Shown here piece after piece: positions 26,057-35,289 of a stretch of 64,000 bases of DNA. The stretch is taken from positions 248,001 to 312,000 of the forward strand of contig NZ_FOIK01000002.1 in assembly GCF_900111565.1 (NCBI RefSeq). Direction: 5' to 3'. Numbering within the stretch: position 1 is the first letter of the stretch; the number at the start of each line of letters is the position of its first letter. A program made the position numbers and the translations under genes. The DNA is from Paenibacillus sp. NFR01 (lineage in GTDB: Bacteria > Bacillota > Bacilli > Paenibacillales > Paenibacillaceae). The notes under the pieces are model-generated. The model did not search any database and had not been told where the DNA came from. It saw nothing but the letters and a program-made list of their open reading frames with translations.

Positions 26057-28391
26057 GTTCGTTCACCGCCTTCCGCATGTTAAAAGGTGTCTCTTGCAGC
26101 CATTCCGGTTCGATCGGCAAACGGTTCAACCGTTTACGGGTTGCGTTATATACTGCGGCGGCAATGGCCGGGGCCAACGTGACCGAACCGACCTCGCCGA
26201 CGCCGCGCGGTCCGTACGTGTCGTGCTCCGGCAGCTCTTCGATCGCTTCGACCTGAATGCGGCCCGTCATATCGGCAATCGTCGGCACAAGGTAGGTATC
26301 CATATTTTTCGTCACATAATACCCACCCGACATCAGCGCGTCCTCCGAAAGGGTGAAGCCGACTGCCATGCTGCTGCCCCCTTCGATTTGCCCGAGATAA
26401 CCCTGCGGGTTCGCTACGGGTCCGGCGGCCACTGCGTGGTACTGGTCGAGCACACGCACTCTGCCGGTCAGCAGATTGATCTCTATTTTTACGGCAACGG
26501 CGGCGTACGTGTATAAAAAATGCGCCCCCACCCGTTTCATCGGCGTCGTCGGATAATGAAAGACCGTCTCGCACACGAGCGGCTCCGTCCGCTCCTGCAC
26601 AAGCTCGGCATACGTTATAATTCTGCCGCCTTCCTTATGCCAGATGCCGCCTGGTCCGGTATGCAGCACTTCGGCGGATATCCCGGTTTTGGCGGAAGCT
26701 TCCTTGATGAGCAGCGACGTAAACTCGGGATGCAGCCGCCGGAGCGCCATCCACATCATGCTGGTGGAACGCGAGGCGGTGCTTGAACCGCTGTTGGGAA
26801 CGACGTCGGTATCGCCGATAATGATCCGCAAATCTTCGGCAGCAAAACCATATTGCTCCACCAGCATCTGCTCCATTGTCGCGATCAGTCCCTGGCCGAA
26901 TTCCTCGTAGCCGAATACCGCTTCGATCTTGCCGTCCAGCGCCAGCTTCAAGCGGCCGCCGCCCGGGTCAGGAATGCCGAAGCCGAGTCCCGCCCCGTGC
27001 ATCGCGATCGCCGCGCCTGTTGCCGTGACGATCCAAGGCTCGGCGGTGCGGGGATCACCCGACCCGCAGCCGGTAACCTTGTCGCTCGGGTCATCCGCAT
27101 CCATATCCACATCTGAATCCGCCTCCGGTCCGCCTGCCATCAGCGGCGACGCGGCAAGCGCCCGCCACACCTGCATGGCACCTTCAGTCTGGGCAATCTC
27201 CTGGCCTAGCGGCCCCGGATCGCCGTATCGGCGCAGGTTACGCCGGCGGAACTCCCATGGATCGATGCCGGTCCTGTCAGCCAGCCGTTCGATTTGCCCT
27301 TCCAGTGCAAAAATCGCCTGATTCCCGCCAAAGCCGCGGAACTCGCCCGAAACGCCGTTGTTGGTATAAACGGAGAAGCCCTCTACCTCTACATTGCCGA
27401 TCCGGTACGGACCGTTCACATGCTCTGTCGAGAAGTTGAGCACTTCCGCTCCGAGCGTCGCATATGCGCCGGTGTCGGCAATGATGCGCACCTGATGGGC
27501 CAGGAGCCGCCCGTCCGCATCACAGCCGGTCTTCATCGAAATCTTCATCGGGTGGCGCTTCAATCCGGCGCGTACCGATTCGGCGCGGGAATGATGCAGC
27601 CGCACCGGGCGGCCCGTGCACAGCGCCAGCAGCGCCCCGTAAGGCTGCACATTCAGTTCATCCTTGCCGCCGAACGAACCGCCGATCGGACTGGAGACGA
27701 CCCGGATCTGTTCTTCCGGCAGGTCCAGAATGCGGGACAGCTGCATCCGGTCCATCAGGCCGTGCTGCGTGGCCGAATATACGGTCAGCCTGCCGTCCGG
27801 CCCGGGGACGAACAAGCCGCCTTCCGTTTCCATATAGGTATGCATCTGGCGCGGCGTGTAATAAGTCTCTTCCACAATATGCGCACACCCTGCAAATGCC
27901 GCTGCGGGATCGCCTTTGCGGAATTCGGTATGGTGGAGCACATTCCCCTCCTCGTGAAGCAGCATCGCCTCCGGTTTCATCGCTTCTTCGGGATCAACCA
28001 GCGGAGGCAGCGGTTCGTAATCGACCTCGATGAAGGAGAGGGCATATTCGGCGAGCTCTTTGCTCTCCGCCGCCACCGCCGCCACCGCATCCCCCGTGTA
28101 ACGCACTCTATCGAAGCAGAATACGGGCTGGTGGGGATGCGCAATGCCGAATCCGTTCAGGCCGGGTACATCCTCATGCGTCAGCACCGCATGCACGCCG
28201 GGCAGCGCCCGCGCCTTCTCCGTGCGGATGGCGAGAATGCGGGCATGAGGCTCCCGGGCCCGCAGCACCCGGCCGGTCAACATCCCTTCGGCCGTCAGGT
28301 CGGTTAAATACTTCAATTGCCCGGACACCTTCTCCGCTCCGTCGGGCCGCGTCCGCCAGCGCGCCCCGCTGGACTCCCTGTTCAGCAGCAT
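26043..28391 (-). CDS. pucD: Xanthine dehydrogenase, molybdenum-binding subunit
   Basis: This 782-residue catalytic subunit oxidises hypoxanthine to xanthine and xanthine to urate. It has the small a/b hammerhead domain (residues about 18-125, SGQLKYLTDLTAEGMLTGRVL) and molybdopterin-binding blocks GGSFGGKDELNVQPYGA, GVSGEFRGFGGNQA, and PRGVGEVGS with the catalytic Glu near the C-terminus. Assembly needs the XdhC-type PucA and the PucB cytidylyltransferase encoded upstream. A 180-bp gap separates it from pucC. In that gap is an AT-rich stretch but no clear promoter. Confidence 0.95.
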   Translation of the reverse strand: MLLNRESSGARWRTRPDGAEKVSGQLKYLTDLTAEGMLTGRVLRAREPHARILAIRTEKARALPGVHAVLTHEDVPGLNGFGIAHPHQPVFCFDRVRYTGDAVAAVAAESKELAEYALSFIEVDYEPLPPLVDPEEAMKPEAMLLHEEGNVLHHTEFRKGDPAAAFAGCAHIVEETYYTPRQMHTYMETEGGLFVPGPDGRLTVYSATQHGLMDRMQLSRILDLPEEQIRVVSSPIGGSFGGKDELNVQPYGALLALCTGRPVRLHHSRAESVRAGLKRHPMKISMKTGCDADGRLLAHQVRIIADTGAYATLGAEVLNFSTEHVNGPYRIGNVEVEGFSVYTNNGVSGEFRGFGGNQAIFALEGQIERLADRTGIDPWEFRRRNLRRYGDPGPLGQEIAQTEGAMQVWRALAASPLMAGGPEADSDVDMDADDPSDKVTGCGSGDPRTAEPWIVTATGAAIAMHGAGLGFGIPDPGGGRLKLALDGKIEAVFGYEEFGQGLIATMEQMLVEQYGFAAEDLRIIIGDTDVVPNSGSSTASRSTSMMWMALRRLHPEFTSLLIKEASAKTGISAEVLHTGPGGIWHKEGGRIITYAELVQERTEPLVCETVFHYPTTPMKRVGAHFLYTYAAVAVKIEINLLTGRVRVLDQYHAVAAGPVANPQGYLGQIEGGSSMAVGFTLSEDALMSGGYYVTKNMDTYLVPTIADMTGRIQVEAIEELPEHDTYGPRGVGEVGSVTLAPAIAAAVYNATRKRLNRLPIEPEWLQETPFNMRKAVNERANS

Positions 28392-28571
28392 AGCGCTCCG
28401 CTCCTTTCGATATATACTCCAAATTATTTGTAAAATTTAAAATGATAGGACTAAAAAAGCCCATGCCTGCATTCCTTCCATCTACTTAAGTTTCCCGTAT
28501 CGGACTTTTGTTTCGATGTTCGAATTGACATTCATGGACCTTCAAGGCAAACTGCGGGCTAAGCTTAATGC

Positions 28572-29468
28572 TTACGCCTGCATGAACTTCCAAAGCTCGG
28601 AGACGAGCAGATTGGCTGCGGTGTTCTTCTTGTACGCTTCGCTGGCGAAGGGATCGCCGTAGGTGGCGAATTCGGCCATGATCGCTTCGAAGACGGGGCC
28701 GAGCAGCGCCGCATCGCAGGCGGCGCCTTCCAGCAGCGCCTCTGCGGCGCGCAGCCGCAGCGGCCGCCCGCTGCCGCCGCCGGCGGCCAGGCGCACGCCG
28801 CGGAAGCGGCGCGTGCCCGGCTCCAGCCGCGCGGCGGCGGCGGCCGTGACCAGCGAGGCCGTAAACGCCTCGCGGCGCCCGACCTTGCGGAACAGGCTCA
28901 GCCTGTGTTCCGCGGGTTCCGCATCCGCCAGCGGCAGGCGGATGCCGGCCACCAGCGCGGCGGCAGACTCGCCGCCGCCGCTCCAGCGCTCATCAAGCCA
29001 GGCTTCCAGCGGCTTGACGGTCAGGACATTGCCGGCGAACACGGCAATGTCCGCCTCCAGCGCCAGCAGCGCCGGCAGAATATCGCCGTAACCGGAGGCG
29101 ATATTGCCGCCCAGCGTGGCGAGATTGCGTACGGGCGGGGCGGCGATGCCCCGCGCGGCTTCAACCAGCGCCGGATAATGACGCTGCAGCCCGCCGCTGC
29201 GGCGGCAATCCTCCAGCGTCGTCAACGCCCCCACTGAGATAAACGCTTCTTCGGCCGAAATGCCCTCCATGCCTGCGATGCCGCGCAGATCGATCAAATG
29301 CGGCGGCACCGCTGCCGTTCCTGCTTCCCACCAGGTCCGGATCAGCGTTCCTCCGGAGACATAGATCGCTTGGTCTCCATAGATTCGTTTCAGCGCCCAC
29401 GCTTCCTGCAAGCCGACCGGCTGATGGACGCAGGGCGGCGATAACCGGTGATCATATGCGGCTTCCAT
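28572..29468 (-). CDS. pucC: Xanthine dehydrogenase, FAD-binding subunit
   Basis: This 298-residue flavin subunit of the CoxM/XdhB type has an N-terminal FAD-binding motif (YVSGGTLIRTWWEAG), a second one (LATLGGNIASGYGDILPAL) and a C-terminal CO_deh_flav_C domain starting near FRKVGRREAFTASLV. It delivers electrons to NAD. The 3' half is strikingly G+C-rich (single 60-bp stretches near 85 percent), giving many Ala/Arg codons. It lies 74 bp after the permease gene. Confidence 0.93.
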   Translation of the reverse strand: MEAAYDHRLSPPCVHQPVGLQEAWALKRIYGDQAIYVSGGTLIRTWWEAGTAAVPPHLIDLRGIAGMEGISAEEAFISVGALTTLEDCRRSGGLQRHYPALVEAARGIAAPPVRNLATLGGNIASGYGDILPALLALEADIAVFAGNVLTVKPLEAWLDERWSGGGESAAALVAGIRLPLADAEPAEHRLSLFRKVGRREAFTASLVTAAAAARLEPGTRRFRGVRLAAGGGSGRPLRLRAAEALLEGAACDAALLGPVFEAIMAEFATYGDPFASEAYKKNTAANLLVSELWKFMQA

Positions 29469-29542
29469 CCAACATCCGCCTCCTTGGCCTGCGCCATAGC
29501 TTTAACTGCATCACTCTACATTGTTCTGTAACATCAATCCGC

Positions 29543-30472
29543 TTAGAAGCGCTGTTCGCGGATATACGGAACGCCCAGCGATTCCGGCGTGCCGGAAGGC
29601 TTGTTGCGGTTACGGTATCCGAGATACATTAACACGAGGATGGTCAATACATAAGGAATCATCTTCAGGAAATAGGACGGAATGACGCTGCCGAGCAGCT
29701 GAATGCGGAAGCCGAGCGAATCGAGCGCGCCGAAGAAATAAGCGCAAAAGAGTGCGCGAAGCGGATTCCATCTGGCGAAAATCACCAGACCGACGGCGAT
29801 CCAGCCCCGGCCGGCCGTCAACCCTTCGTTCCAGGTCGGCGCATAAGCCAGCACCATATCCGCGCCGGCGAGGCCGATGAGCGCCGCTCCGATTGTAACG
29901 TAGCTGTAGCGGATCAGCTGGACGCGGATGCCCATGACATCCGCCGTAGCCGGGCTGTCGCCGACTGCCCGCAAATGCAGGCCGAATGAGGTATGGTGAA
30001 TCAACAAGTGCAGCGCTGCGACGAGCAGCAGGCTAAACCAGGTCATATAATCGAGCTTCCCGAAAATATCTCCGATCACCGGAACCGGCTCCAGCCAACC
30101 GAGGTGCAGCTTCGGCGAAGTGCCCGGCAGCGGCAGCCCGCTGATCGATTTGCCAAGATACGCGCTGAGTCCGCTGCCGAACAGCGTCATCGCAAGGCCG
30201 GACATCGTCTGGTTCGCTCTCAGCGTTACGGTAAGGAAGGAATGCACCAGCCCGAGAACGGCCGTTACCCCAATGGCGGCCAAAAGCGCAAGCAGCAGAT
30301 TGCCGCTGCGGATGTAGACAATGCAAGTGCTGACCGCGCCCATCAGCATCAGCCCTTCGGCACCGAGCTGGATGATGCCGGCGCGTTCGTTCAGAATGCC
30401 GCCCAGCGTGGCCAGCAGGAGCGGCGTTCCCGCGGAAATGGCCGCAATGATTAGCTGTGTCGTGAAGTCCAT
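29543..30472 (-). CDS. nupQ: Nucleoside ABC transporter permease, NupQ/YufQ type
   Basis: This 309-residue membrane protein of the BPD_transp_2 family is in the branch that serves BMP-type nucleoside receptors. It has about nine hydrophobic segments and the signatures GGILNERAGIIQLGAEGLMLMG and GRGWIAVGLVIFARWNPLRAL. It forms the channel with the next-upstream permease. The B. subtilis counterpart is part of the guanosine importer. Its place inside the purine cluster supports nucleoside or purine uptake. Confidence 0.9.
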   Translation of the reverse strand: MDFTTQLIIAAISAGTPLLLATLGGILNERAGIIQLGAEGLMLMGAVSTCIVYIRSGNLLLALLAAIGVTAVLGLVHSFLTVTLRANQTMSGLAMTLFGSGLSAYLGKSISGLPLPGTSPKLHLGWLEPVPVIGDIFGKLDYMTWFSLLLVAALHLLIHHTSFGLHLRAVGDSPATADVMGIRVQLIRYSYVTIGAALIGLAGADMVLAYAPTWNEGLTAGRGWIAVGLVIFARWNPLRALFCAYFFGALDSLGFRIQLLGSVIPSYFLKMIPYVLTILVLMYLGYRNRNKPSGTPESLGVPYIREQRF

Positions 30473-30512
30473 AATAAAGCTCCCTTCTTATCGGAGGAAA
30501 AAATGTTCCGTC

Positions 30513-31631
30513 CTACGCGCTTTTCCGGACGCGGAACCGGTGAATCATATCGCCCGCGATCAGGAAAAAGAGGATCGAGCCCTGCAGCATTTCCGAGATG
30601 GACGACGGCAGGCCGATCGTCTGCACGCTGTAGCCGCCGACGATCAAACCGCCGAATAAAATCGCCGTTACGATGAGACCGAGCGGATTCAGCTTGGCGA
30701 GCCAGGCGACAATGATGGCCGTGTAGCCGTAACCCGGCGAGATGCCCTGCATCAGCTTGTGCGTAACGCCGGAAACCTCGGCCATCCCGGCAATTCCGGC
30801 TAGTCCGCCGCTGATCAGCATGACGATGATGATATGGCGTTTGATGTGAATTCCCGCATAACGGGCCGCCGTAGGGTTGGCGCCGATCAGCTTCAATTCA
30901 TACCCCCAACGCGTAAACTTAATCATTAAATAGTAGATGAGTACAGCGACCAGGCCAAAGATCAATCCGATATGCAGCCGCGTAGAGCCCAGCACCGGCA
31001 AAGACTGCGCCGCGGTAAACATCGGCGAGCCGGGGAAATTAAAGCCCTTCGGATCCTTCCACGGGCCAAAGACGACGTAATCCAGCGCCAGCAGCGCAAC
31101 GTAATTGAGCATTAATGAAGTAATCAGTTCATTGACGCCGAAGTGGGTCCGCGGAATCGCGGTCAGAAGCCCCCATAAAGCGCCGGCAGCCGTTCCGAAC
31201 AGCAGCATCAGCGTAATTGCCCAGAACGACGGCAGATTTGGAAAATATATCGTCACCGCCGTAGCCGCCATTGCGCCAACCGTCAATTGCCCTTCCGCGC
31301 CGATGTTCCAGACGGATATACGGTAAGCAACGGCGATGCCGAGTCCGCAGAGCAGCAGCGGAATCGCCTTGACCATCGTTTCAGTAAAGCCGTAGGAGGT
31401 GCCAAATGCGCCTTTGAACATTTTTTCGTAGACCGTCACCGGGTTCATGCCGTTGGCAGCGATGAATATCGCGCAGAGCAGCAGGGCAAGCACGACCGAC
31501 AATACCGGCGACCACCAGGGAGAACGGGTACGGCTGGCGTCATATTCGAGCCGCAATTTAAACAAATTAAAGGATTTTGCCGCCTTCGGAGTCATCGCCA
31601 CTCCGGCGGAACTGCCATGCTCTGGACTCAT
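30513..31631 (-). CDS. nupP: Nucleoside ABC transporter permease, NupP/YufP type
   Basis: This 372-residue permease has a cytoplasmic N-terminal tail of about 45 residues and then multiple spans. Signatures are GLGIAVAYRISVWNIGAEGQ and GYGYTAIIVAWLAKLNPLGL. It is the longer of the two channel subunits, as in B. subtilis YufP. Its start overlaps the ATPase stop by 4 bp, and it is followed after 40 bp by the second permease. Confidence 0.91.
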   Translation of the reverse strand: MSPEHGSSAGVAMTPKAAKSFNLFKLRLEYDASRTRSPWWSPVLSVVLALLLCAIFIAANGMNPVTVYEKMFKGAFGTSYGFTETMVKAIPLLLCGLGIAVAYRISVWNIGAEGQLTVGAMAATAVTIYFPNLPSFWAITLMLLFGTAAGALWGLLTAIPRTHFGVNELITSLMLNYVALLALDYVVFGPWKDPKGFNFPGSPMFTAAQSLPVLGSTRLHIGLIFGLVAVLIYYLMIKFTRWGYELKLIGANPTAARYAGIHIKRHIIIVMLISGGLAGIAGMAEVSGVTHKLMQGISPGYGYTAIIVAWLAKLNPLGLIVTAILFGGLIVGGYSVQTIGLPSSISEMLQGSILFFLIAGDMIHRFRVRKSA

Positions 31632-33166
31632 ACCGCACTTCCTTCCTTCTCGCGCTCGCGGATGCCGGCCATCAGGAGGCCGATTTGCTCCCTGTCCGCC
31701 TGCTCGTGATCGCTTTCGCCGATAATCGAACCGTTATAAATGACCAAAATGCGGTCGGATAATTGCAGCAGCTCATCCAGATCCTCCGAAATGAGCAGCA
31801 CCCCGCTTCCGGATGCGCGCAGCTCCATCAGCAGCTCGTGAACGCCTGCGGTTGCGCCGACATCCAGACCTTGCGTCGGATGGACGGCGACCATCAGCTT
31901 CGGCTGGTGGCTGACCTCCCGGGCGAACAGCAGCTTCTGCTGGTTGCCGCCCGACAACTGCTGTACCGGCGTTTCCAGCTCAGGCGTTTTGACATTGAAA
32001 CGGTGCACCAGTTCCTGGGACCAGGAACGATTTTTCGCCGCCTTCAGAAAGCCGAATCGCGAATGCTCATTGCTGCGGTACGATTTAAACAGCAGATTGT
32101 CGACCGATCCCAGGCGTCCGGCGAGTCCGCTTTTCATCCGGTTCTCCGGTACGTGGGAAATGCCGGCATCGATAGCGCCTCTGACGGAGGCCGTCTTGAC
32201 CGGACTGCCGTCAAACTCGATCTCTCCGCTGCGCCAGGTCCGCAAGCCGGTGAGCACCTCGGCCAGCTCCTTCTGCCCGTTTCCGGCCACGCCGGCCACA
32301 CCGACGATTTCCCCCGAACGAACCTTCAGCGACAAGCCGTCGAGCGCCTTACGGCCATGGTCGGCATAGACTTCAAGATTGCTTACGACCAGCAAATCCT
32401 CGCCGGCAAGCTCCTCCCTTTCTTGACGGGTAATGCTGACTTCCTTGCCGACCATCAGCCGGGCCAACTCGAGTTCGTTCGTTTCTTTGGTCACGAGCGT
32501 GGTAATCATTCTGCCTTTGCGCATGACGGAGATACGGTCGGAAGAAGCCATAACCTCCTTCATTTTGTGCGTGGTCATAATGACCGTTTTTCCCGCTGCC
32601 TTCATGACATGCAGCGTTTCAAACAGCTGCTCTACCTCGCCCGGCGTAAGCACCGAGGTCGGTTCGTCAAGGATGATGATGTCCGCGCCCCGGTACAGCG
32701 TCTTGACGATTTCCACCCGCTGCTGCTCGCCGACGGACAGCTGCCAGACCGGACGGTCCACCGGGAACTTCAGTCCGAAACGCTCGCCGAGCGCTTCGAT
32801 TTCTTCATGCTTTCGTTTAATCCACTTGCTCCCCCGCCAAAAAGACGACTTTTCGCCAAGCACGATGTTTTCCGCTGCCGTAAGGCTTTGCACCAGTCTG
32901 AAGTTTTGGAACACCATGCCGACGCCTAGCTGTGCCGCATCTTTGGGGGAACGGATTTTGGCCGGTACGCCGTGAATGAGGATTTCGCCTTCATCCGCCC
33001 GGTACACCCCCGACAGCATGCTCATGACTGTGCTTTTACCTGCTCCGTTCTCGCCAAGCAGCGCATGAATTTCACCCGCGTTTGCCGAAAAATCGACTTG
33101 GTCGCTGGCAACTACCGAACCGAACCGTTTCACGATCCCGCGCATTTCTACCGAATACTGTTGCAT
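31628..33166 (-). CDS. nupO: Nucleoside ABC transporter ATPase, two domains, NupO/YufO type
   Basis: This 512-residue double ATPase carries Walker A GENGAGKSTVMSML and Walker B IIILDEPTSVLTP in domain 1. Domain 2 has a degenerate Walker A (AGNGQKELAE), LSGGNQQK and a Walker B region VAVHPTQGLDVG in which the usual Asp-Glu is replaced; this is typical of the BMP-linked class. It energises the two permeases downstream. The 110 bp separating it from the binding protein contain a strong hairpin. Confidence 0.93.
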   Translation of the reverse strand: MQQYSVEMRGIVKRFGSVVASDQVDFSANAGEIHALLGENGAGKSTVMSMLSGVYRADEGEILIHGVPAKIRSPKDAAQLGVGMVFQNFRLVQSLTAAENIVLGEKSSFWRGSKWIKRKHEEIEALGERFGLKFPVDRPVWQLSVGEQQRVEIVKTLYRGADIIILDEPTSVLTPGEVEQLFETLHVMKAAGKTVIMTTHKMKEVMASSDRISVMRKGRMITTLVTKETNELELARLMVGKEVSITRQEREELAGEDLLVVSNLEVYADHGRKALDGLSLKVRSGEIVGVAGVAGNGQKELAEVLTGLRTWRSGEIEFDGSPVKTASVRGAIDAGISHVPENRMKSGLAGRLGSVDNLLFKSYRSNEHSRFGFLKAAKNRSWSQELVHRFNVKTPELETPVQQLSGGNQQKLLFAREVSHQPKLMVAVHPTQGLDVGATAGVHELLMELRASGSGVLLISEDLDELLQLSDRILVIYNGSIIGESDHEQADREQIGLLMAGIREREKEGSAV

Positions 33167-33200
33167 TGTGGGACGCTCCTTTCCTTATAGTTGTAGTATA

Positions 33201-33239
33201 GGTGGGGTAGGTTCCGCTTGCCTTGGAACCCGCCCCACC
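33201..33239 (-). promoter_or_regulatory. Intercistronic hairpin between nupN and nupO
   Basis: GGTGGGG and GGTTCC pair with GGAACC and CCCCACC. No T-run follows on the minus strand. As in the ytf-type operon, it lies just behind the binding-protein gene and may protect its mRNA or attenuate read-through. Confidence 0.6.
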
Positions 33240-33276
33240 CATAACTTCTTGCAGTATGCGATTAAGACTCCAACAA

Positions 33277-34452
33277 TTATTGAGGAATCGTGCCTTCCAC
33301 GCCTTTAGCCAGCCAGTTCATGGAGAGTACTTCCTCCAGCGTCAGCTTTTGGCCTTCCTGTACTTGGACTTTGCCGGTGTTGTCGGAAATCGGACCGGTG
33401 AATACATCCAGGTCGCCGCTGATGATTTTGGCTTTGGCGTCTTCCACCAGCTGCTTCACATCGTCGGGCACTTTGTTGCCGAACGGTGCCAGCTCGATCA
33501 TCCCGTCAGCCATACCGCCGGAGTATTGCTCATTCGTCCAGGTTCCGTCCATCACCGATTTAACGGTTTTCACGTAATACTCGCCCCAGTTCCAGACCGG
33601 GTTGGTCAAATAATTGTCTGGAGCGTATTTGCTCATATCGGAATCATTGCCGCCTGCGAATGCGCCGCGTTCGGCAGCCGCCTGAAGGGTTGCGGGAGAA
33701 TCCTGGTAAGCGAGGAGTACGTCCGCGCCTTTATCCAAGAGGCTGATGGCCGCCTGGCGTTCGGTCGCCGGATCATACCAGGTGTTGGTCCAAACCACGT
33801 CGACTTTTACGTCCGGGTTGACGCTTTGAGCGCCGAGCGTAAAGGCGTTGAGGTTGTAGATGACTTCGCTGATCGGGAAGGCGCCGACATAACCGAGGTG
33901 ATTGTTTTTGGTCATTTTGCCCGCCGCGATGCCGGTGAGATAGCTGGCTTGATAGTTCTTGCCGAAGTAAGTTCCCATGTTCGCAGCCGTCTTATAGCCG
34001 GAAGCATGGTCGAATTTCACATTCGGGAATTTATTGGCCACATTCAGCGTGAAATCCATATATCCGAAGCTTGTCGTAAACACGATGTCATGGCTTTGCG
34101 CCAGCTCGGTAATGATACGTTCGGCATCGGCACTTTCCGGAACGTTCTCTACAAAGTCCGCTTTAATGCCGAGCTCCTTCTCCATGTACTGGCGGCCTTG
34201 ATCATGCTGGTACGTGTAACCGCCGTCGCCCGGAGGCCCGATGTATACGAATGCGACCTTCGGCTTTTCCGCCGCCGGCGCTTCCGTTGCCGTTTCCGCA
34301 GTTCCGGCATTGGTTGCCGCCGGAGCTTCGGTTGCATTGGCGCCTGCATTGGCACCCGCCGAGTTGTTGTTGTTACCGCAGCCGGCCATAATCACCGCGA
34401 GCAGAAACACAAGGACAAAGCTGATCGATAATGCCTGACCCCTTTTTTTCAT
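33277..34452 (-). CDS. nupN: Nucleoside-binding lipoprotein, BMP family
   Basis: This 391-residue lipoprotein has its lipobox at LAVIMAGC (Cys25), an Asn/Ala/Glu-rich tether to about residue 58, then the BMP (PnrA/YufN-like) domain starting KPKVAFVYIGPPGDGGYTY. Further motifs are NHLGYVGAFPISEVIYNLNAF and GADVLLAYQDS. PnrA-type proteins bind purine nucleosides. It is the first gene of the import unit and has a recognisable promoter. The exact ligand (nucleoside, nucleobase or ureide) is not set by the sequence. Confidence 0.92.
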   Translation of the reverse strand: MKKRGQALSISFVLVFLLAVIMAGCGNNNNSAGANAGANATEAPAATNAGTAETATEAPAAEKPKVAFVYIGPPGDGGYTYQHDQGRQYMEKELGIKADFVENVPESADAERIITELAQSHDIVFTTSFGYMDFTLNVANKFPNVKFDHASGYKTAANMGTYFGKNYQASYLTGIAAGKMTKNNHLGYVGAFPISEVIYNLNAFTLGAQSVNPDVKVDVVWTNTWYDPATERQAAISLLDKGADVLLAYQDSPATLQAAAERGAFAGGNDSDMSKYAPDNYLTNPVWNWGEYYVKTVKSVMDGTWTNEQYSGGMADGMIELAPFGNKVPDDVKQLVEDAKAKIISGDLDVFTGPISDNTGKVQVQEGQKLTLEEVLSMNWLAKGVEGTIPQ

Positions 34453-34506
34453 AATTCTCCTCCTCCAGGAAATCTCTCATTATGGCTGCGCCATTAATGT
34501 ATCTCT

Positions 34507-34535
34507 ACTATACTTAGCCACAGCCTTTACGTAAA
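34507..34535 (-). promoter_or_regulatory. Promoter of the nupN transport unit
   Basis: On the minus strand TTTACG (34530-34535) and TATAGT (34507-34512) are 17 bp apart. The -35 lies inside the palindrome-like box at 34526-34545. Confidence 0.5.
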
Positions 34536-34545
34536 TTTATATAAC
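34526..34545. promoter_or_regulatory. TTACGTA-type box, candidate PucR operator
   Basis: TTTACGTAAATTTATATAAC resembles the TTACGTA...TATGTAA boxes upstream of pucR. It overlaps the -35 of nupN. A longer inverted repeat (CCACAGCC at 34518 / GGCTGTG at 34554) encloses it. Confidence 0.4.
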
Positions 34546-34668
34546 ATAGCTTTGGCTGTGTCTATAATAAAATGTGTTAATTTTGTGTTTAATGCATAAT
34601 AGTGCAAAAAAATTAACTTAAAATATGTGATATTCTCTTACACAAGTGCGAAAATATGCCGCATGGAT

Positions 34669-35289
34669 CTATGAGCCATTCCTCATTAGCCATTCGGTTT
34701 GTATTTTTCCGAAATCCTCTTTCGTGTCGGCGTCCATAAAACAAAGCGCGGATTCCGGCGACAGCACACGCCCTTTGTAATCCGGCGATCGCAGCAAGGC
34801 TGCAGCCCCTTGATCTCCGTCCAGCCCCTGCAGCGCCATAAACATCGATCTGCCGAACAGTACCGGCGGCATTGCCGTCCCATCGTTCCTGCTGGCTACA
34901 TAATCCAGCTCCGGGTGCGCCTTGAAGATCCCGATAAGCTCTCGCACCAGAGCCGCCTTGACGAAAGGCTGATCCGCCAGCGCAACAACGATGGCATCGG
35001 GCTGCATCGGAAGCACGGCGTTAAGCCCGCAGCGCAGCGAAAAAGACAAGCCCAGATGTGCCGTCAGACAGGTCTCGGTCCGCCTTCCGCTTCCTTCCCT
35101 GGCCGGAGGCAGCCAGCTCAATGGATCATCGGCACGGACAACGACGACCAGCGGTTCAAGCCCGCAGCTCTCCAGTTCACTGAGCGCGACGCTTCCGAGC
35201 GGCACCTCCCCGGGCAGCATCAGCGATACTTTGGATACGCCCATGCGACGGCTCTGGCCCGCCGCCAGATAAATCCCTGCTATTTTCAT
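34669..35289 (-). CDS. pucB: Molybdenum cofactor cytidylyltransferase-like protein
   Basis: This 206-residue nucleotidyltransferase of the MobA/MocA family activates molybdopterin with CTP to form the cytosine dinucleotide used by xanthine dehydrogenases. It has the N-terminal loop GIYLAAGQSRRMGVSK, ALADQPFVKAALV and PVLFGRSMF. The start MKIAGIYL at 35289 has GGGAGAAGAG upstream. It overlaps the pucA gene by 113 bp in another frame. In B. subtilis pucB lies in the same operon and is needed for xanthine dehydrogenase activity. Confidence 0.88.
   Translation of the reverse strand: MKIAGIYLAAGQSRRMGVSKVSLMLPGEVPLGSVALSELESCGLEPLVVVVRADDPLSWLPPAREGSGRRTETCLTAHLGLSFSLRCGLNAVLPMQPDAIVVALADQPFVKAALVRELIGIFKAHPELDYVASRNDGTAMPPVLFGRSMFMALQGLDGDQGAAALLRSPDYKGRVLSPESALCFMDADTKEDFGKIQTEWLMRNGS

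Noticed and set aside
33223..34431. 402-codon plus-strand ORF opposite nupN
   Set aside because: Shadow frame; the minus strand encodes an intact BMP lipoprotein with lipobox and ribosome site.
34453..34668. Purine riboswitch upstream of nupN
   Set aside because: None of the conserved loop sequences or the three-way junction pattern was seen; the region looks like promoter DNA.
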